Positions 18,620 to 30,791 of a stretch of 64,000 nucleotides of DNA are shown one piece after another. The notes beneath the pieces were generated by a model that did not search any database, was not told where the DNA came from, and was given only the letters and a program-made list of their open reading frames with translations. Position numbers and translations under genes: made by a program. The stretch is from CADEEN01 sp963706685. GTDB taxonomy: Bacteria > Pseudomonadota > Gammaproteobacteria > Burkholderiales > Burkholderiaceae_C. The stretch's first letter is position 1. Every line of letters starts with the position of its first letter. The stretch is from the NCBI GenBank assembly GCA_963706685.1, contig CAVPMY010000005.1, positions 62,001-126,000 of the forward strand, given 5' to 3'.

Positions 18620-20410
18620 TCAGAAGCTGCGAACCTTGGGCGGAATCGAATCGGCTGTCAGTGGTTTCAGCTTCACCGCCTTGTAGTCGAGGCGGTTGCC
18701 TTCGCTGTACCAGAGGGTGTGCTTCATCCACTGCTTGTCGTTGCGGCCGTTCGGGTGCTCGGCACTGTCGCCGTAATCGTCGACGCTGTGCGCGCCGCGG
18801 CTCTCCTTGCGCGCCGCCGCCGAGACCATGGTCGCACTGGCCGCTTCGATCAGGTTTTCCACCTCGAGCGCCTCGATGCGCGCGGTGTTGAAGACCTTGC
18901 TCTTGTCCTTCAACCGGATGTTCTTCACGCGCTCGGCCAGCGCGGCGATCTTGACCACGCCCTCATCCATGCTGACCTGCGTGCGGAAGACCCCGGCGTG
19001 CTGCTGCATCGAGGCCCGGATGTCATTGGCCACGTCCTGCGCATACTCGCCGGACACGGTGTTGTCCAGCCGCGAGACGCGCGCCAGCGCCTTGTCGGCG
19101 GCATCGGCCGGCAGCGGCTTGTGGGCCTTGGGCTCCTTCTTCACCGCATCTGCGATGTGCAGTCCCGCCGCGCGGCCGAAGACCAGCAGGTCGAGCAGCG
19201 AGTTGGTGCCCAGCCGGTTGGCGCCATGCACGCTGACGCAGGCGCACTCGCCGACGGCATACAGGCCATTGACGACGGTGTTGCCGTCGCCCTTGGCCGG
19301 CGCCACGACCTGGCCATGGATGTTGGTCGGAATGCCGCCCATCTGGTAGTGGATCGTCGGCACGACGGGAATCGGCTCCTTGGTGATGTCGACGTTGGCG
19401 AAGTTGTGGCCGATCTCGAACACGCTCGGCAGGCGCTTCATGATGTCCTCGGTGCCGATGTGGGTCATGTCGAGGTTGATGTAGTCCTTGTTCGGACCGC
19501 AGCCGCGCCCTTCCTTGATCTCCTGGTCCATGCAGCGCGAAACGAAATCGCGCGGCGCGAGATCCTTGTAGGCCGGTGCGTAGCGTTCCATGAAGCGCTC
19601 GCCATCGACGTTGCGCAGGATCGCACCCTCGCCGCGGCAGCCTTCGGTCAGCAGCACGCCGGCGTTGTAGACCCCCGTCGGATGGAACTGCCAGAACTCC
19701 ATGTCTTCGAGCGGCAGGCCGGCGCGCGCCGCCATGCCCAGGCCGTCGCCGGTGTTGATGAAGGCGTTGGTGCTGGCCGCATAGATGCGCCCTGCGCCGC
19801 CGGTGGCCAACAAGGTCACCTTGGCTTCGAGGATGTGGACCTCGCCGGTTTCCATCTCGAGGGCGATGACGCCGAGCACGTCGCCGTCGGCATCGCGGAT
19901 CAGGTCGAGCGCCAGCCACTCGACGAAGAACGTGGTGCGCGCCTTCACGTTCTGCTGGTACAGCGTGTGCAGCATGGCGTGGCCGGTGCGGTCGGCCGCG
20001 GCGCAGGCGCGCTGCACCGGCTTTTCGCCGTAGTTGGCGGTGTGGCCGCCAAAAGGGCGCTGGTAGATGGTGCCGTCCGGGTTGCGGTCGAACGGCATGC
20101 CCATGTGCTCGAGTTCGTAGACGACCTTTGGCGCCTCGCGGCACATGTATTCGATGGCGTCCTGGTCACCGAGCCAGTCGGAGCCCTTGATGGTGTCGAA
20201 GAAGTGGTAGTGCCAGTTGTCTTCGCTCATGTTGCCGAGCGAGGCGCCGATGCCGCCCTGCGCGGCTACTGTGTGCGACCGGGTCGGGAAGACCTTGCTC
20301 AGGCAGGCCACGTTGAGCCCGGCCTGCGCCAGGCGCAGCGAGGCCTGCATGCCGGAGCCACCGGCGCCGACGATGACGACATCGAATTTTCTCTTTGCAA
20401 GCGCGGCCAT
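18620..20410 (-). CDS. sdhA: Succinate dehydrogenase flavoprotein subunit
   Basis: A 596-residue catalytic subunit oxidising succinate to fumarate. It has the FAD dinucleotide fold VVIVGAGGSGMQASL (about 10-24), the histidine that bonds FAD covalently in RSHTVAAQGGIGA (about 45-57), and active-site residues in HPTGVYNAGVLLTEGCRGEG and the C-terminal R-rich helix. It starts 4 bases after the sdhD stop. Length and motifs are normal. Confidence 0.98.
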   Translation of the reverse strand: MAALAKRKFDVVIVGAGGSGMQASLRLAQAGLNVACLSKVFPTRSHTVAAQGGIGASLGNMSEDNWHYHFFDTIKGSDWLGDQDAIEYMCREAPKVVYELEHMGMPFDRNPDGTIYQRPFGGHTANYGEKPVQRACAAADRTGHAMLHTLYQQNVKARTTFFVEWLALDLIRDADGDVLGVIALEMETGEVHILEAKVTLLATGGAGRIYAASTNAFINTGDGLGMAARAGLPLEDMEFWQFHPTGVYNAGVLLTEGCRGEGAILRNVDGERFMERYAPAYKDLAPRDFVSRCMDQEIKEGRGCGPNKDYINLDMTHIGTEDIMKRLPSVFEIGHNFANVDITKEPIPVVPTIHYQMGGIPTNIHGQVVAPAKGDGNTVVNGLYAVGECACVSVHGANRLGTNSLLDLLVFGRAAGLHIADAVKKEPKAHKPLPADAADKALARVSRLDNTVSGEYAQDVANDIRASMQQHAGVFRTQVSMDEGVVKIAALAERVKNIRLKDKSKVFNTARIEALEVENLIEAASATMVSAAARKESRGAHSVDDYGDSAEHPNGRNDKQWMKHTLWYSEGNRLDYKAVKLKPLTADSIPPKVRSF

Positions 20411-20414
20411 CGTC

Positions 20415-20783
20415 TCAAAGTCTCCACAACACTTGCACCGCCCAGCCGCAGCAGCCGACCAGCCAGGCCAGCGTGAACACCTGCAGCGCCAGGCGAATGC
20501 CCACCGGCTTGATGTAGTCCATCCAGACGTCGCGCATGCCGACCCAGGCGTGGTAGGCCAGGCTGATGATGACGATGAAAGTCAGCACCTTCATCCATTG
20601 CGCCGCAAAGATCTGCGACCAGCGCAGGTAGCCGAGCGCGCCGCCGAGCAGCACCTGGACGATCAACACCAGCGTGAACAAGGCCATCAGCGCCGCGGTG
20701 ACGCGCTGGCTCAGCCAGTCGCGAAAACCATAGTGCGCGCCGACGACCAGGCGCTTGGATCCGAAGTTCTTGATGTCCGCCAT
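20415..20783 (-). CDS. sdhD: Succinate dehydrogenase membrane anchor subunit
   Basis: A 122-residue membrane protein with three hydrophobic helices that, with SdhC, anchors complex II and holds haem b and the quinone site. The SQRVTAALMALFT start of helix 1 and AYHAWVGMRDVWMDY (with the haem-ligand His and the conserved Arg-Asp) are typical. The ATG at 20783 is used, 2 bases after the sdhC stop. Confidence 0.93.
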   Translation of the reverse strand: MADIKNFGSKRLVVGAHYGFRDWLSQRVTAALMALFTLVLIVQVLLGGALGYLRWSQIFAAQWMKVLTFIVIISLAYHAWVGMRDVWMDYIKPVGIRLALQVFTLAWLVGCCGWAVQVLWRL

Positions 20784-20785
20784 GG

Positions 20786-21217
20786 CTAGAAGAACAGCTT
20801 GAAGCCGAGCACCAGCGTCAACACGACACTGATGCCCAGGGTGACCAGCGCCGAGATGTGGCCGAACTCCTTGGTCACCGCGTGTGTGGCGTCCATCCAG
20901 AGGTGGCGCAGGCCGGCGAAAAAGTGCATCAGGTAGGCCCAGATCAGCGCCAGCGTGACCAGCTTGACGAACCACGCCGGGAAGATCCACGCACCCGCTG
21001 CATAGGCGCTGGTGAAGCGCTCGTAGCTCACTGCCGAGGTCAGGCTGACGTCGAACAACCAGATCACGAACGGCAGCAGGAGGAACATCATCACGCCGCT
21101 GATGCGGTGGCCGATCGAGACCATGCCCGCCGGCGGCAGCCGGTAACTCAGGATGTCCGTGACATGGATGTTGCGAAAGACGGGGCGCGGTTTTGTCGTG
21201 GCGGTGGTGTCTGGCAT
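20786..21217 (-). CDS. sdhC: Succinate dehydrogenase cytochrome b556 subunit
   Basis: A 143-residue, three-helix membrane subunit. The helix-1 motif MVSIGHRISGVMMF and the haem/quinone motif YLMHFFAGLRHLWMD are diagnostic. I chose ATG 21217 because the family starts just before the PRPVFRNI segment; a start 23 codons upstream would add an unrelated tail. It heads the sdhC-D-A-B-sdhE-gltA operon. A possible -10 (TAGAAT) lies about 35 bases upstream, without a well-spaced -35. Confidence 0.93.
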   Translation of the reverse strand: MPDTTATTKPRPVFRNIHVTDILSYRLPPAGMVSIGHRISGVMMFLLLPFVIWLFDVSLTSAVSYERFTSAYAAGAWIFPAWFVKLVTLALIWAYLMHFFAGLRHLWMDATHAVTKEFGHISALVTLGISVVLTLVLGFKLFF

Positions 21218-21289
21218 GTCTTTTTGGGGTTCCGTGCCGTGAGCGCTGGTAAGCCAAACGATTCTATGGCAGTGCAGCAAACGCAAGCC

Positions 21290-21974
21290 TTACGCTGAAC
21301 CGCTGACCTTGACCGCCTCGCGGGCGGCGTTGCGCCGGGCTTTCCAGCCGCCGTAGATGGCAATCAGGCCGGGCACGATGATCAAGGCCCAGATGATCTT
21401 GTCCAGGTGTTGCTTGCACCCAGGGCAGGTTGCCGAACAGGTAGCCCGGCCGTCGTCAGGCCCACCACCCAGAGCACAGCGCCGATGACGTTGTAGAGGT
21501 GAACTTGCCTGCGGCGTCATCTGCCGCCACGCCGGCCACGAAGGGCGCGAAGGTGCGGATGAACGGCATGAAGCGCGCCAGGATGATCGTGATGCCGCCG
21601 TATTTCTCGTAGAACGCATGCGCCTGCTCGAAGGCGGCGCTTGTTGAAGAAGCGGCTTTGCTCCCACTGGAAGACCTTGGGACCGACGTAGCGGCCGATG
21701 CTGTAGTTGACCTGGTCGCCGAGCGATGGCCGCCACCATCAGCAGCACCATCGACAGCGGCAGGCTCATCAGCCCCGCGCCGCACAGCGCGCCGACGACG
21801 AACAGCAGCGAGTCGCCGGGCAGGAAGGGCATCACGACCAGGCCGGTCTCGACGAAGATGATCGAGAAACAGCAGCGCATAGACCCAGGCGCCGTAGGCC
21901 ACGCACGAAGTCCCGCAGGTGCACGTCGACGTGCAGGATGAAGTCGATCAGGAAGGCCAGAGCATCCGTGTCAT
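21290..21974 (-). pseudogene. DedA family membrane protein (frame broken many times, as read)
   Basis: Pieces in all three frames join into one DedA/SNARE-associated protein of about 225 residues: IIFVETGLVVMPFLPGDSLL, then LLMVAAIAGDQVNYSIGRYVG, AHAFYEKYGGITIILARFMP, IRTFAPFVAGVA and a conserved end with IIWALIIVPGLIAIYGGW. At least seven one-base shifts are needed (near 21418, 21441, 21500, 21645, 21724, 21873, 21903). DedA proteins flip or transport lipids such as undecaprenyl phosphate in the inner membrane. The conserved residues persist across every break, so I think these are sequence errors and not decay. The likely start is ATG 21974. Confidence 0.75.
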
Positions 21975-22024
21975 GGGCGCGGATTATCCGGGCCCTGCGA
22001 AGATGCCCGTCGCTTCACTGCGAC

Positions 22025-23846
<1,822 letters not shown>

Positions 23847-23850
<4 letters not shown>

Positions 23851-24706
23851 TGAATGCCCGTGCGATGACCCGCTGGATCCTGGCCGGCGTGCTGGCTTTC
23901 GGTGGCCTGGCCGGCTGCGCCACGCTCGATGCGCAGCAGCGCAAGTGGATCTTCCAGCCCAGCGACCGCACCTGGTGGCGCGGCGCACAGGCGGCCGAGG
24001 GCATGCAGGATGTCTGGATCGAGTTCACGTCCGACCAGGAGCAGGCGCCGATCAAGCTGCATGCGTTGTGGATGTCGCAGCCCAATGCCGATGCGCCGGT
24101 CTGCTCTACCTGCACGGCGCGCGCTGGGACGTGCGCTCGTCGGCGCACCGCATGCAGCGCATGCACGAACTCGGTTTTTCGGTGCTCGGCATCGATTACC
24201 GCGGGTTTGGCCAGAGCACCAAGGCGCTGCCGTCCGAAGACCTGGCCGACGAAGACGCCATGGCCGCCTGGCAATGGCTGGCGCGGCAGCAGCCGCGAGC
24301 CAAGCGCTTCGTCTTCGGTCACTCGCTCGGCGGCGCGATCGCCGTGCGCCTGGCCAGCGAAGTCGACGACGCTGCCGGCGTCATCGTCGAAGGCGGCTTC
24401 ACCTCGATCCCCGATGTCTTTTCGACGATGAAATGGGGCTGGCTGCCGCTGGCCCCTTTCATCACGCAGCGCTTCGATGCCGCCTCGCGACTGGACAAGC
24501 TCAAGGCGCCGCTGCTGGTGGTGCATGGCGCCAATGACAACCTGATCAAGCCCGAACTCGGCCGCGCGCTCTACGAGCGCGCCAACGCACCCAAGCGCTT
24601 CGTGCTCGTCGAGGGCGGCACGCACCACAACACCAATGCGGTGGGTCAGGGGCTGTACCGACATGCCGTGGCAGAGCTGTTCGGGATGACGGTGGCTTCG
24701 CAGTGA
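23847..24706 (+). CDS. Alpha/beta hydrolase lipoprotein (one frameshift)
   Basis: About 286 residues after one repair. A lipoprotein signal (WILAGVLAFGGLAGC) anchors it to a membrane. The serine hydrolase elbow is GHSLGGAIAVR; the acid and base fall in HGANDNLIKPE and GGTHHNTNAVG. It resembles the BEM46/YfhR-type hydrolases. The frame slips near 24108, where one C appears to be missing in GTCTG; LLYLHGARWDV then continues. Its start overlaps the mutL stop, and its stop overlaps the GTG of the next gene. Confidence 0.85.
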
Positions 24707-25449
24707 GTGGACTGCCAGAAGGCGAACGCCTGTCCAAACGCATGGCCGCGCTCGGCATCGCGTCGCGGCGCGAAGCCGACGAGTGGATCGAGGCCGGCTG
24801 GGTGCGCGTCAACGGCAAGCTGGCAGTGCTTGGCCTGCGCGTTGGCGATGATGTGCGCATCGAGATCGATCCGCGCGCGCGGCGCGAGCAATTGCAGCGC
24901 ATGACCGTGCTGCTGCACAAGCCGATCGGCTATGTCAGCGGCCAGGCCGAAGACGGCTACGAGCCGGCGGTGGTGTTGGTCAAGCGCGAGAACCGCTGGA
25001 GCGAGGACCACGCGCACGGGCCCACCGGCATGCTGCGCGGCCTCGCGCCGGCCGGCCGGCTCGACATCGATTCGACCGGCCTGCTCGTGCTGACGCAGGA
25101 CGGCCGTGTCGCGCGCACCTTGATCGGCGAGGACTCGCCGATCGAAAAGGAGTACCTCGTGCGCGTGCGCCGCACGCAGCCCGGGCCGCTGCCGGCCGAA
25201 GGCCTGGCGCAGCTGCAGCATGGCCTGATGCTCGATGGCAAAGCGCTCAAGCCGGCCAAGATCAGCTGGGCCAACGAAGACCAGTTGCGTTTCGTGCTGC
25301 GCGAAGGCAGGAAGCGCCAGGTCCGCCGCATGTGCGAGCAGGTCGGGCTCGAAGTCACCGGCCTGAAGCGGGTGCGCATCGGCAGCGTCGTGCTCGGCAA
25401 ATTGCCGCTCGGCCAATGGCGCTATCTGCGATCCGACGAGTCCTTCTGA
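24703..25449 (+). CDS. rluF: RluF-like 23S rRNA pseudouridine synthase
   Basis: A 248-residue RsuA/RluF-family enzyme: an N-terminal S4 RNA-binding domain (LSKRMAALGIASRREADEWI), then the catalytic domain with the nucleophilic Asp in GRLDIDSTGLLVLTQDG and the C-terminal REGRKRQVRRMCEQVGLEV and GKLPLGQWRYL. The RRMCE form of the last motif favours RluF (U2604) over RluB or RsuA. It starts at GTG 24703, which overlaps the preceding stop (GTGA). The specific site is inferred from the motif. Confidence 0.85.
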   Translation: MSGLPEGERLSKRMAALGIASRREADEWIEAGWVRVNGKLAVLGLRVGDDVRIEIDPRARREQLQRMTVLLHKPIGYVSGQAEDGYEPAVVLVKRENRWSEDHAHGPTGMLRGLAPAGRLDIDSTGLLVLTQDGRVARTLIGEDSPIEKEYLVRVRRTQPGPLPAEGLAQLQHGLMLDGKALKPAKISWANEDQLRFVLREGRKRQVRRMCEQVGLEVTGLKRVRIGSVVLGKLPLGQWRYLRSDESF

Positions 25450-25457
25450 ATCACCCC

Positions 25458-26703
25458 ATGCAACCCACAACCGGCGCGGTATTGGCGCCGCCGCCCGTGC
25501 TGAGCGTTCTGCAGGCGGCGACGCTGCTGGCGCTGCTGCTGGGCCTGCAGCCGGTGATGACCGATCTGTACCTGCCCGCGCTGCCGCTGATCGCGCGCGA
25601 ATTCGCCGCACCACTGTCGGCGATGCAGATGACGATGTCGGCGCTGATCCTGGCCTTCGGCCTGATGCAACTCGTCTGGGGCCCGGTGGCCGACCGCTTC
25701 GGCCGCCGGCCCGTACTGCTGGTGTCGCTGGCGTTGATGGTCGCCGCCAGCCTCGGCGCCGCGCTGGCCTCGAGCATGGCCTGGCTGATCGTCTGGCGCA
25801 TGTTGCAGGGCGCCATGCTCGCCGCCGCGGTCGTGTGTGCGCGCGCGATGGTGCGTGACCTCTACGAGCCGCATCAGGGTGCGCATGTGATGTCGCTGGC
25901 ACTGTCCGGCCTCGGCGCGATGGCGATTGCCTCGCCGATCGTCGGCGGCCTGCTCGCCGGCTCCCTGGGCTGGCGCGGCCTGCCTGGCCGCGGTGGGAAC
26001 TTGCGCCGGCGTGGCCTGGTTGTTCGTCGCCTGGCGCATGCCCGAAACGCTGGCCGCGCGCGACGCCAAGGCGCTGCACGGCCGATCGTTGATCCGCAAC
26101 GCTGGCATCGTGCTGTCGAACCCCATGTTTCGCGCCTGGGCCTCGCTCGTCGCCAGCACCTACGCCGGTCTGTTCATCCTGCTGTCGGCCTCGTCGTACG
26201 CCTACATCGGCGTGCTGGGCCTCACCAGCGCGCAGTACGGCATGGCGATGGCCTGGGGCTCGATGGTGTACCTGACGGGCACCTTTGTCTGCCGCCGCTG
26301 GCTGCCCTCGTACGGCCTGGCCGGCACGGTGGGACGCGGCGCTTTCTTCACGCTGGCCGGCGGATTGGGCATGGCGGTGTGCGCGTTCCTGCCGTCGCCG
26401 CCGCTGCCTGCCGTGCTGCTCGTGCACTCGCTCTACACCTTCGGCCACGGCATTCACCAGCCGTGCGGACAGGCCGGCGCCGTCGGCCCGTTTCCGCAGA
26501 TGGCCGGCGTGGCCTCGGCGCTCGCCGGCTGCGCGCTCGCCCTGGTCGCGTTTGCCGTCGGCCTGTGGCTCGGCTGGGCGATGGACGGCACGCTGCGCGC
26601 CATCGGCATCGGCCTGGGCCTGGCCGCCTGCGTCACCGCCACCGTGGCCTGGACGCTGGTGCGCTGGCACGGCGAGCCGGCGCGCGGCGCGGTGGTGCCA
26701 TAG
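25458..26703 (+). CDS. Bcr/CflA-type MFS drug exporter (one frameshift)
   Basis: About 414 residues, 12 predicted helices, major facilitator. Helix 1 TDLYLPALPLIAREF and the loop GPVADRFGRRPVLLVSLAL are hallmarks of the Bcr/CflA drug-proton antiporters. The frame moves near 25978 in a GC-rich stretch (after SLGWR), and the remaining eight or so helices continue in the next frame to a normal C-terminus. It lies 8 bases after the pseudouridine synthase gene. The substrate is unknown. Confidence 0.88.
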
Positions 26704-26710
26704 TCCATTG

Positions 26711-27649
26711 ATGCAGCCGATTTGCATTGCGGGCCCCACAGCTGCAGGCAAGAGCGCACTGGCGATGGCGATCGCCGAGCGCTGGCCGGTGGAAATCGTC
26801 AGTGTCGATTCGGCGCTGGTCTATCGTGGCATGGACATCGGCACCGCCAAGCCGAGCGTGGCCGACCGCGCTGCGGTGCCGCACCACCTGATCGATATCC
26901 GCGATGTCGGTGCGCCCTACTCTGCGGCGCTGTTCGTGGCCGATGCGCGGCGCGTCTGTGTCGAGATCGTCGGCCGCGGCAAGCGGCCGCTGCTGGTCGG
27001 CGGCACGATGCTGTACTTCAAGGCCCTGCTCGAGGGTCTCGACGAGATGCCGGCAGCCGATGACGCGCAGCGCGCAGAGATCGAATCGCAGGCGGCCCGG
27101 CGGGGCTGGCCGGCGCTGCATGCCGAACTGGCCTTGGTCGATCCGATGGCCGCAGCACGGCTGGCGCCCAACGACGCGCAGCGCATCGGCCGCGCGCTCG
27201 AGGTCTGGCGCACGAGCGGCCGCGCGCTGTCGAGTTTTCACACACGCAGCAAGGCGGGCAAGAGCGGCAATGCGCCGCCGCTGATTGCGCTCGAACCCGA
27301 TGACCGGGCGTGGCTGCACGCACGCATTGCCGAACGCTTCGACGCCATGCTCGACGCCGGCCTGCTCGAAGAAGTGCAGCGCCTGCGCGAGCAGTCCGGC
27401 GTGCATGCCGATCTGCCGGCGATGCGCGCCGTCGGCTATCGCCAGGCCTGGACGGCGCTCGACGGCGGGCTGACCGGCAGCGCACTGCGCAATGCGGTGC
27501 GCGAGCGCGGCATCGCGGCCACGCGCCAACTCGCCAAACGCCAACTGACCTGGCTGCGCTCGATGCCGCAGCGGCTGCGCGTGGCCTGCGATGCATCGGA
27601 TGTGACGGCGCAGACCTTGCGGCTCATAGGCGAACAAGGGGCGGCTTGA
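26711..27649 (+). CDS. miaA: tRNA dimethylallyltransferase
   Basis: A 312-residue enzyme that prenylates A37 of tRNAs reading UNN codons. The P-loop GPTAAGKSALA is at the N-terminus, followed by VSVDSALVYRGMDIGTAKP with the catalytic Asp, the HHLIDI segment and the tRNA-binding TRQLAKRQLTWLR near the end. The stop TGA overlaps the ATG of the ABC ATPase gene by one base. Often miaA sits next to mutL and hfq; here mutL is near, with three genes between. Confidence 0.95.
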   Translation: MQPICIAGPTAAGKSALAMAIAERWPVEIVSVDSALVYRGMDIGTAKPSVADRAAVPHHLIDIRDVGAPYSAALFVADARRVCVEIVGRGKRPLLVGGTMLYFKALLEGLDEMPAADDAQRAEIESQAARRGWPALHAELALVDPMAAARLAPNDAQRIGRALEVWRTSGRALSSFHTRSKAGKSGNAPPLIALEPDDRAWLHARIAERFDAMLDAGLLEEVQRLREQSGVHADLPAMRAVGYRQAWTALDGGLTGSALRNAVRERGIAATRQLAKRQLTWLRSMPQRLRVACDASDVTAQTLRLIGEQGAA

Positions 27650-28296
27650 TGAGCCTGCTCTCGGTCCGCGGCCTGGCCAAGCGCTTCGGCGCGACCACGG
27701 TGTTTGCCGACGTCAGTTTCACGCTCGCGCCCGGTGAGCTGGTGGCAGTGCTCGGCGAGTCGGGCGTCGGCAAATCGACGCTGCTCAATTGCATTGCCGG
27801 CCTCGAAGCGGCCGATGCCGGCGAGGTTCGTCTGCACGGCCAGGCGCTGCCCTGGCACGACGAGACCGCGCTGGCGCATTGGCGCCGTCAGCACCTGGGC
27901 TTCGTCTTCCAGGCCTTTCATGTGCTGCCGCACCTGAGCGTGGCCCAGAACGTTGCGCTGCCGTTGCTTTTGCTGCAAAAGCCCGATGCGGCGCGCGTCG
28001 CGGCGCTGCTCGGCAGCGTCGGCCTCGCCGACCTGGCCGACCGCGCCCCGCGCACGCTCTCCGGTGGCCAGTTGCAGCGCGTGGCCATCGCGCGCGCACT
28101 CGTCCACGCGCCGCCGCTCGTTCTTGCCGACGAGCCCACCGGCAACCTCGACCCGGCCACGGCCCAGCGCGTCATCGAGCTGCTGGCCGCGCAAGTGCGT
28201 GCCGAGGGTGCGGCGTGTCTGGTGGCCACGCACTCGGCAGCGGCGGCGGCGCGCGCCGACCGCGTGCTTCGACTCACCGCCACGGGCATCGCGTGA
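27649..28296 (+). CDS. LolD/MacB-type ABC ATPase
   Basis: A 215-residue ATPase with Walker A GESGVGKST, signature LSGGQLQR, Walker B LVLADEPTGNLDP and VATHSAAAA. Short length and the DEPTGNLDP form place it with ATPases that drive FtsX-like permeases (LolCDE, MacB, Salivaricin-type), which move lipoproteins, lipids or peptides within the envelope and not across by alternating access. It is coupled to miaA upstream and to the permease downstream (GTGA overlap). Confidence 0.92.
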   Translation: MSLLSVRGLAKRFGATTVFADVSFTLAPGELVAVLGESGVGKSTLLNCIAGLEAADAGEVRLHGQALPWHDETALAHWRRQHLGFVFQAFHVLPHLSVAQNVALPLLLLQKPDAARVAALLGSVGLADLADRAPRTLSGGQLQRVAIARALVHAPPLVLADEPTGNLDPATAQRVIELLAAQVRAEGAACLVATHSAAAAARADRVLRLTATGIA

Positions 28297-30791
28297 CGGC
28301 ACTGCTGCGTGAGCTCGTTTGGCCCGAGTGGCGCGCTCACCCGTGGCGGCAGGCGATGGCGGTGCTGGCAGTCGCGCTGGGCGTGGCGCTGGCCTGGTCG
28401 GTGCACCTGATCAACCGTTCGGCGCTCGCCGAGTTTTCCGGCGCGGTGCGCGCGGTGCAGGGCGAGCCGGACGCTGCCTTCGTCTGCACCCGTCGCGAAG
28501 GCTGCGACGACGCGGTGATCGACGTGCTGGCATTGCGCAGCGACGTCTCGGCCGCCGTGCCGGTGGTCGAGATCGACAGCTACGGCCTCGACAGCCAGGG
28601 CCGTCGCGTGGCCTTGCGCTTGTTGGGCGTCGATGCGCTCCAGATCGCCGCCGTGGCGCCGGCGCTGATGCCGCGCCCGGCCGCCGGCGAGGCGCGCACT
28701 GCACTGGTCGATCCCGACGCCCTGTTCCTCAACCCGGCGGCGATGCGGCGCCTCGGCACCGGCGAAGGCAAGACCTTGCGCGTGCAGCAGGGCTCAACGT
28801 CGATCGCCTTGCGAGTGGCCGGCCGCGTGGCGGCCGACGGCGCGCCGCTGGCCGTGCTCGACATCGCCGGCGCGCAGCATCACTTCGGCTTCGCCAACGC
28901 GCTGACGCGCATCGATCTGCGCCTGGCGGCCGGCGCCGATGCGGCGTCGCTGCCAGCGCTGCCGCAGGCTGGCGCCTGTCGCGCGCCGACGACGCCGAGC
29001 AGCGCGTGTCGAATGTCTCGCGCGCCTACCGCGTCAACCTGACGGTGCTGGCACTGGTGGCGCTGTTCGTCGGCGCGTTCCTCGTCTTCGCGGTGCATGG
29101 CGCTCTCGGTGGCGCAGCGCATTCCATCGCTGGCGCTGCTCGGTGTGCTCGGCTTGTCGGCCGCCGAGCGCGCGCGCCTGGTGCGCGCCGAGTGCGTGCT
29201 GCTCGGCCTGATCGGCAGTGCGCTCGGCATCGCCTTGGGCACCGCGCTCGCGCAGGGTGCGCTGCTCTGGCTGGCGGGCGATCTCGGCGGCGGCTACTTC
29301 CCCGGCATCGCACCGCGACTGCAGTTTTCGTGGCCGGGCGCGCTGGTGTTTGCGCTGCTCGGCGTGGCCGCGACGATGGTCGGCGGCTGGCTGCCGGCAC
29401 GCCAGGCGGCCACGCTGGCGCCGGCCCAGGCCCTCAAAGGCTTGGGCGGAGCTGCGTTCGCGCGCGGGCCGGCATGGCGCGCGCCGCTGCTGTTGGCCGC
29501 CGGCGCCGCGCTCGCCATGGCGCCGCCGATTGCCGGTCTGCCGGTGGCTGCGTATGCCTCGGTGGCCTTGCTGCTGCTCGGCGGCGTGGCCTGCGTGCCG
29601 CTGCTGATCGACGCCCTGCTGAGGCGCGCGCCGCACATTGATTCAGCCCTGCCGTTGCTCGCTCTCTCACGCGCGCACCACGAGCGCGAGGCCGCCGCGG
29701 TCGCCGTCGCCGGGGTGGTGGCGAGCCTGGCGTTGGCGATTGCGCTGACGGTGATGGTGGCGAGCTTTCGCGACGGCGTGGCGCGCTGGCTCGATCAGGT
29801 GTTGCCGGCCGACCTGTACCTGCGCAGCGCGACACAGAGCGCTGCGGCGGACCAGGCCTATCTCGACCCGGGCTTCGTCGCCGCGGTACAGCGCCTGCCC
29901 GGCGTGGCGCGTGTCGAAGCAGCGCGTACGCGGCCGCTGTCTCTGAGCGCCGATCAGCCGGCGGTGGTCCTGATCGCGCGTCCGCTCGCCGACCCGGCGG
30001 CGTCGCTGCCGCTGCTCGAGCCGCCCCGGCCGGCAACGCCGGGCGTTCCGGGCATCTTTGTCAGCGAAGCGATGCAGCGCCTGTACGACGCACACCCCGG
30101 CCAACAACTCACACTGCCGATTGCCGAGCCGCCGCTGCGGGTCGTCGTGCGCGGCGTCTGGCGCGACTACGCGCGACAGTTCGGCGCCATCGTCATCGAC
30201 AGCGCCGACTACCGCCGCGCCACCGGCGACGAGCGGCTGAACGACTTGTCGCTCTGGCTCGCACCGGGCGCGCGCGTCGACGACGTGCAGCAGGCGCTGC
30301 GACAGCTCGGCGGCGAACGGACCTTGTTCGACATGGCGTCGACGTCGCAACTGCGTGCGCTGTCGCTCGCCATCTTCGATCGCAGCTTTGCCGTCACGCG
30401 CTGGCTGCAGGTGGTGGCCATTGCGATCGGACTGGCCGGCATCGCCGCGAGCTTTTCGGCGCAGGCGCTGGCGCGGCGGCGCGAGTTCGGCCTGCTCGCG
30501 CACCTGGGCTTCACACGGCGGCAGATCGTCACTCTGGTGGCGGCCGAGGGTCTGACGTGGACGGCCGCCGGTGCGCTGATCGGCCTGGCCCTGGGTCTGG
30601 CGGTGGCCGTGGTGCTGGTGCACGTGGTCAACCCGCAGAGTTTTCACTGGACGATGGACCTGCTGGTGCCATGGCCGCGCGTGGCCGCCTTGCTGCTCGG
30701 TGTGCTCGTCGCCGGCAGCATGACGGCGGCGCTGGCAGCGCGCGCGGCAGCAGGCCGCGACGTGGTCGGCGCGGTGAAGGAGGATTGGTGA
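28293..30791 (+). CDS. FtsX-like ABC permease with two permease domains (two frameshifts)
   Basis: About 832 residues with an N-terminal helix, a periplasmic domain (about 50-230), a first FtsX helix set, a second periplasmic domain (about 480-690) and a final three-helix set (RREFGLLAHLGFTRRQIVTLVAAEG). The frame breaks near 28966 (one base lost) and 29095 (one gained), cancelling out, so total length is a multiple of three. It starts with GTG overlapping the ATPase stop, and its own stop overlaps the GTG of the next gene. Likely job: mechanotransmission-type extraction of an envelope lipid or lipoprotein. Confidence 0.88.

Noticed and set aside
18719..20476. A 585-codon open frame on the plus strand opposite sdhA
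   Set aside because: High GC leaves long frames on the opposite strand; it has no domain or ribosome-binding site and sdhA is certain.
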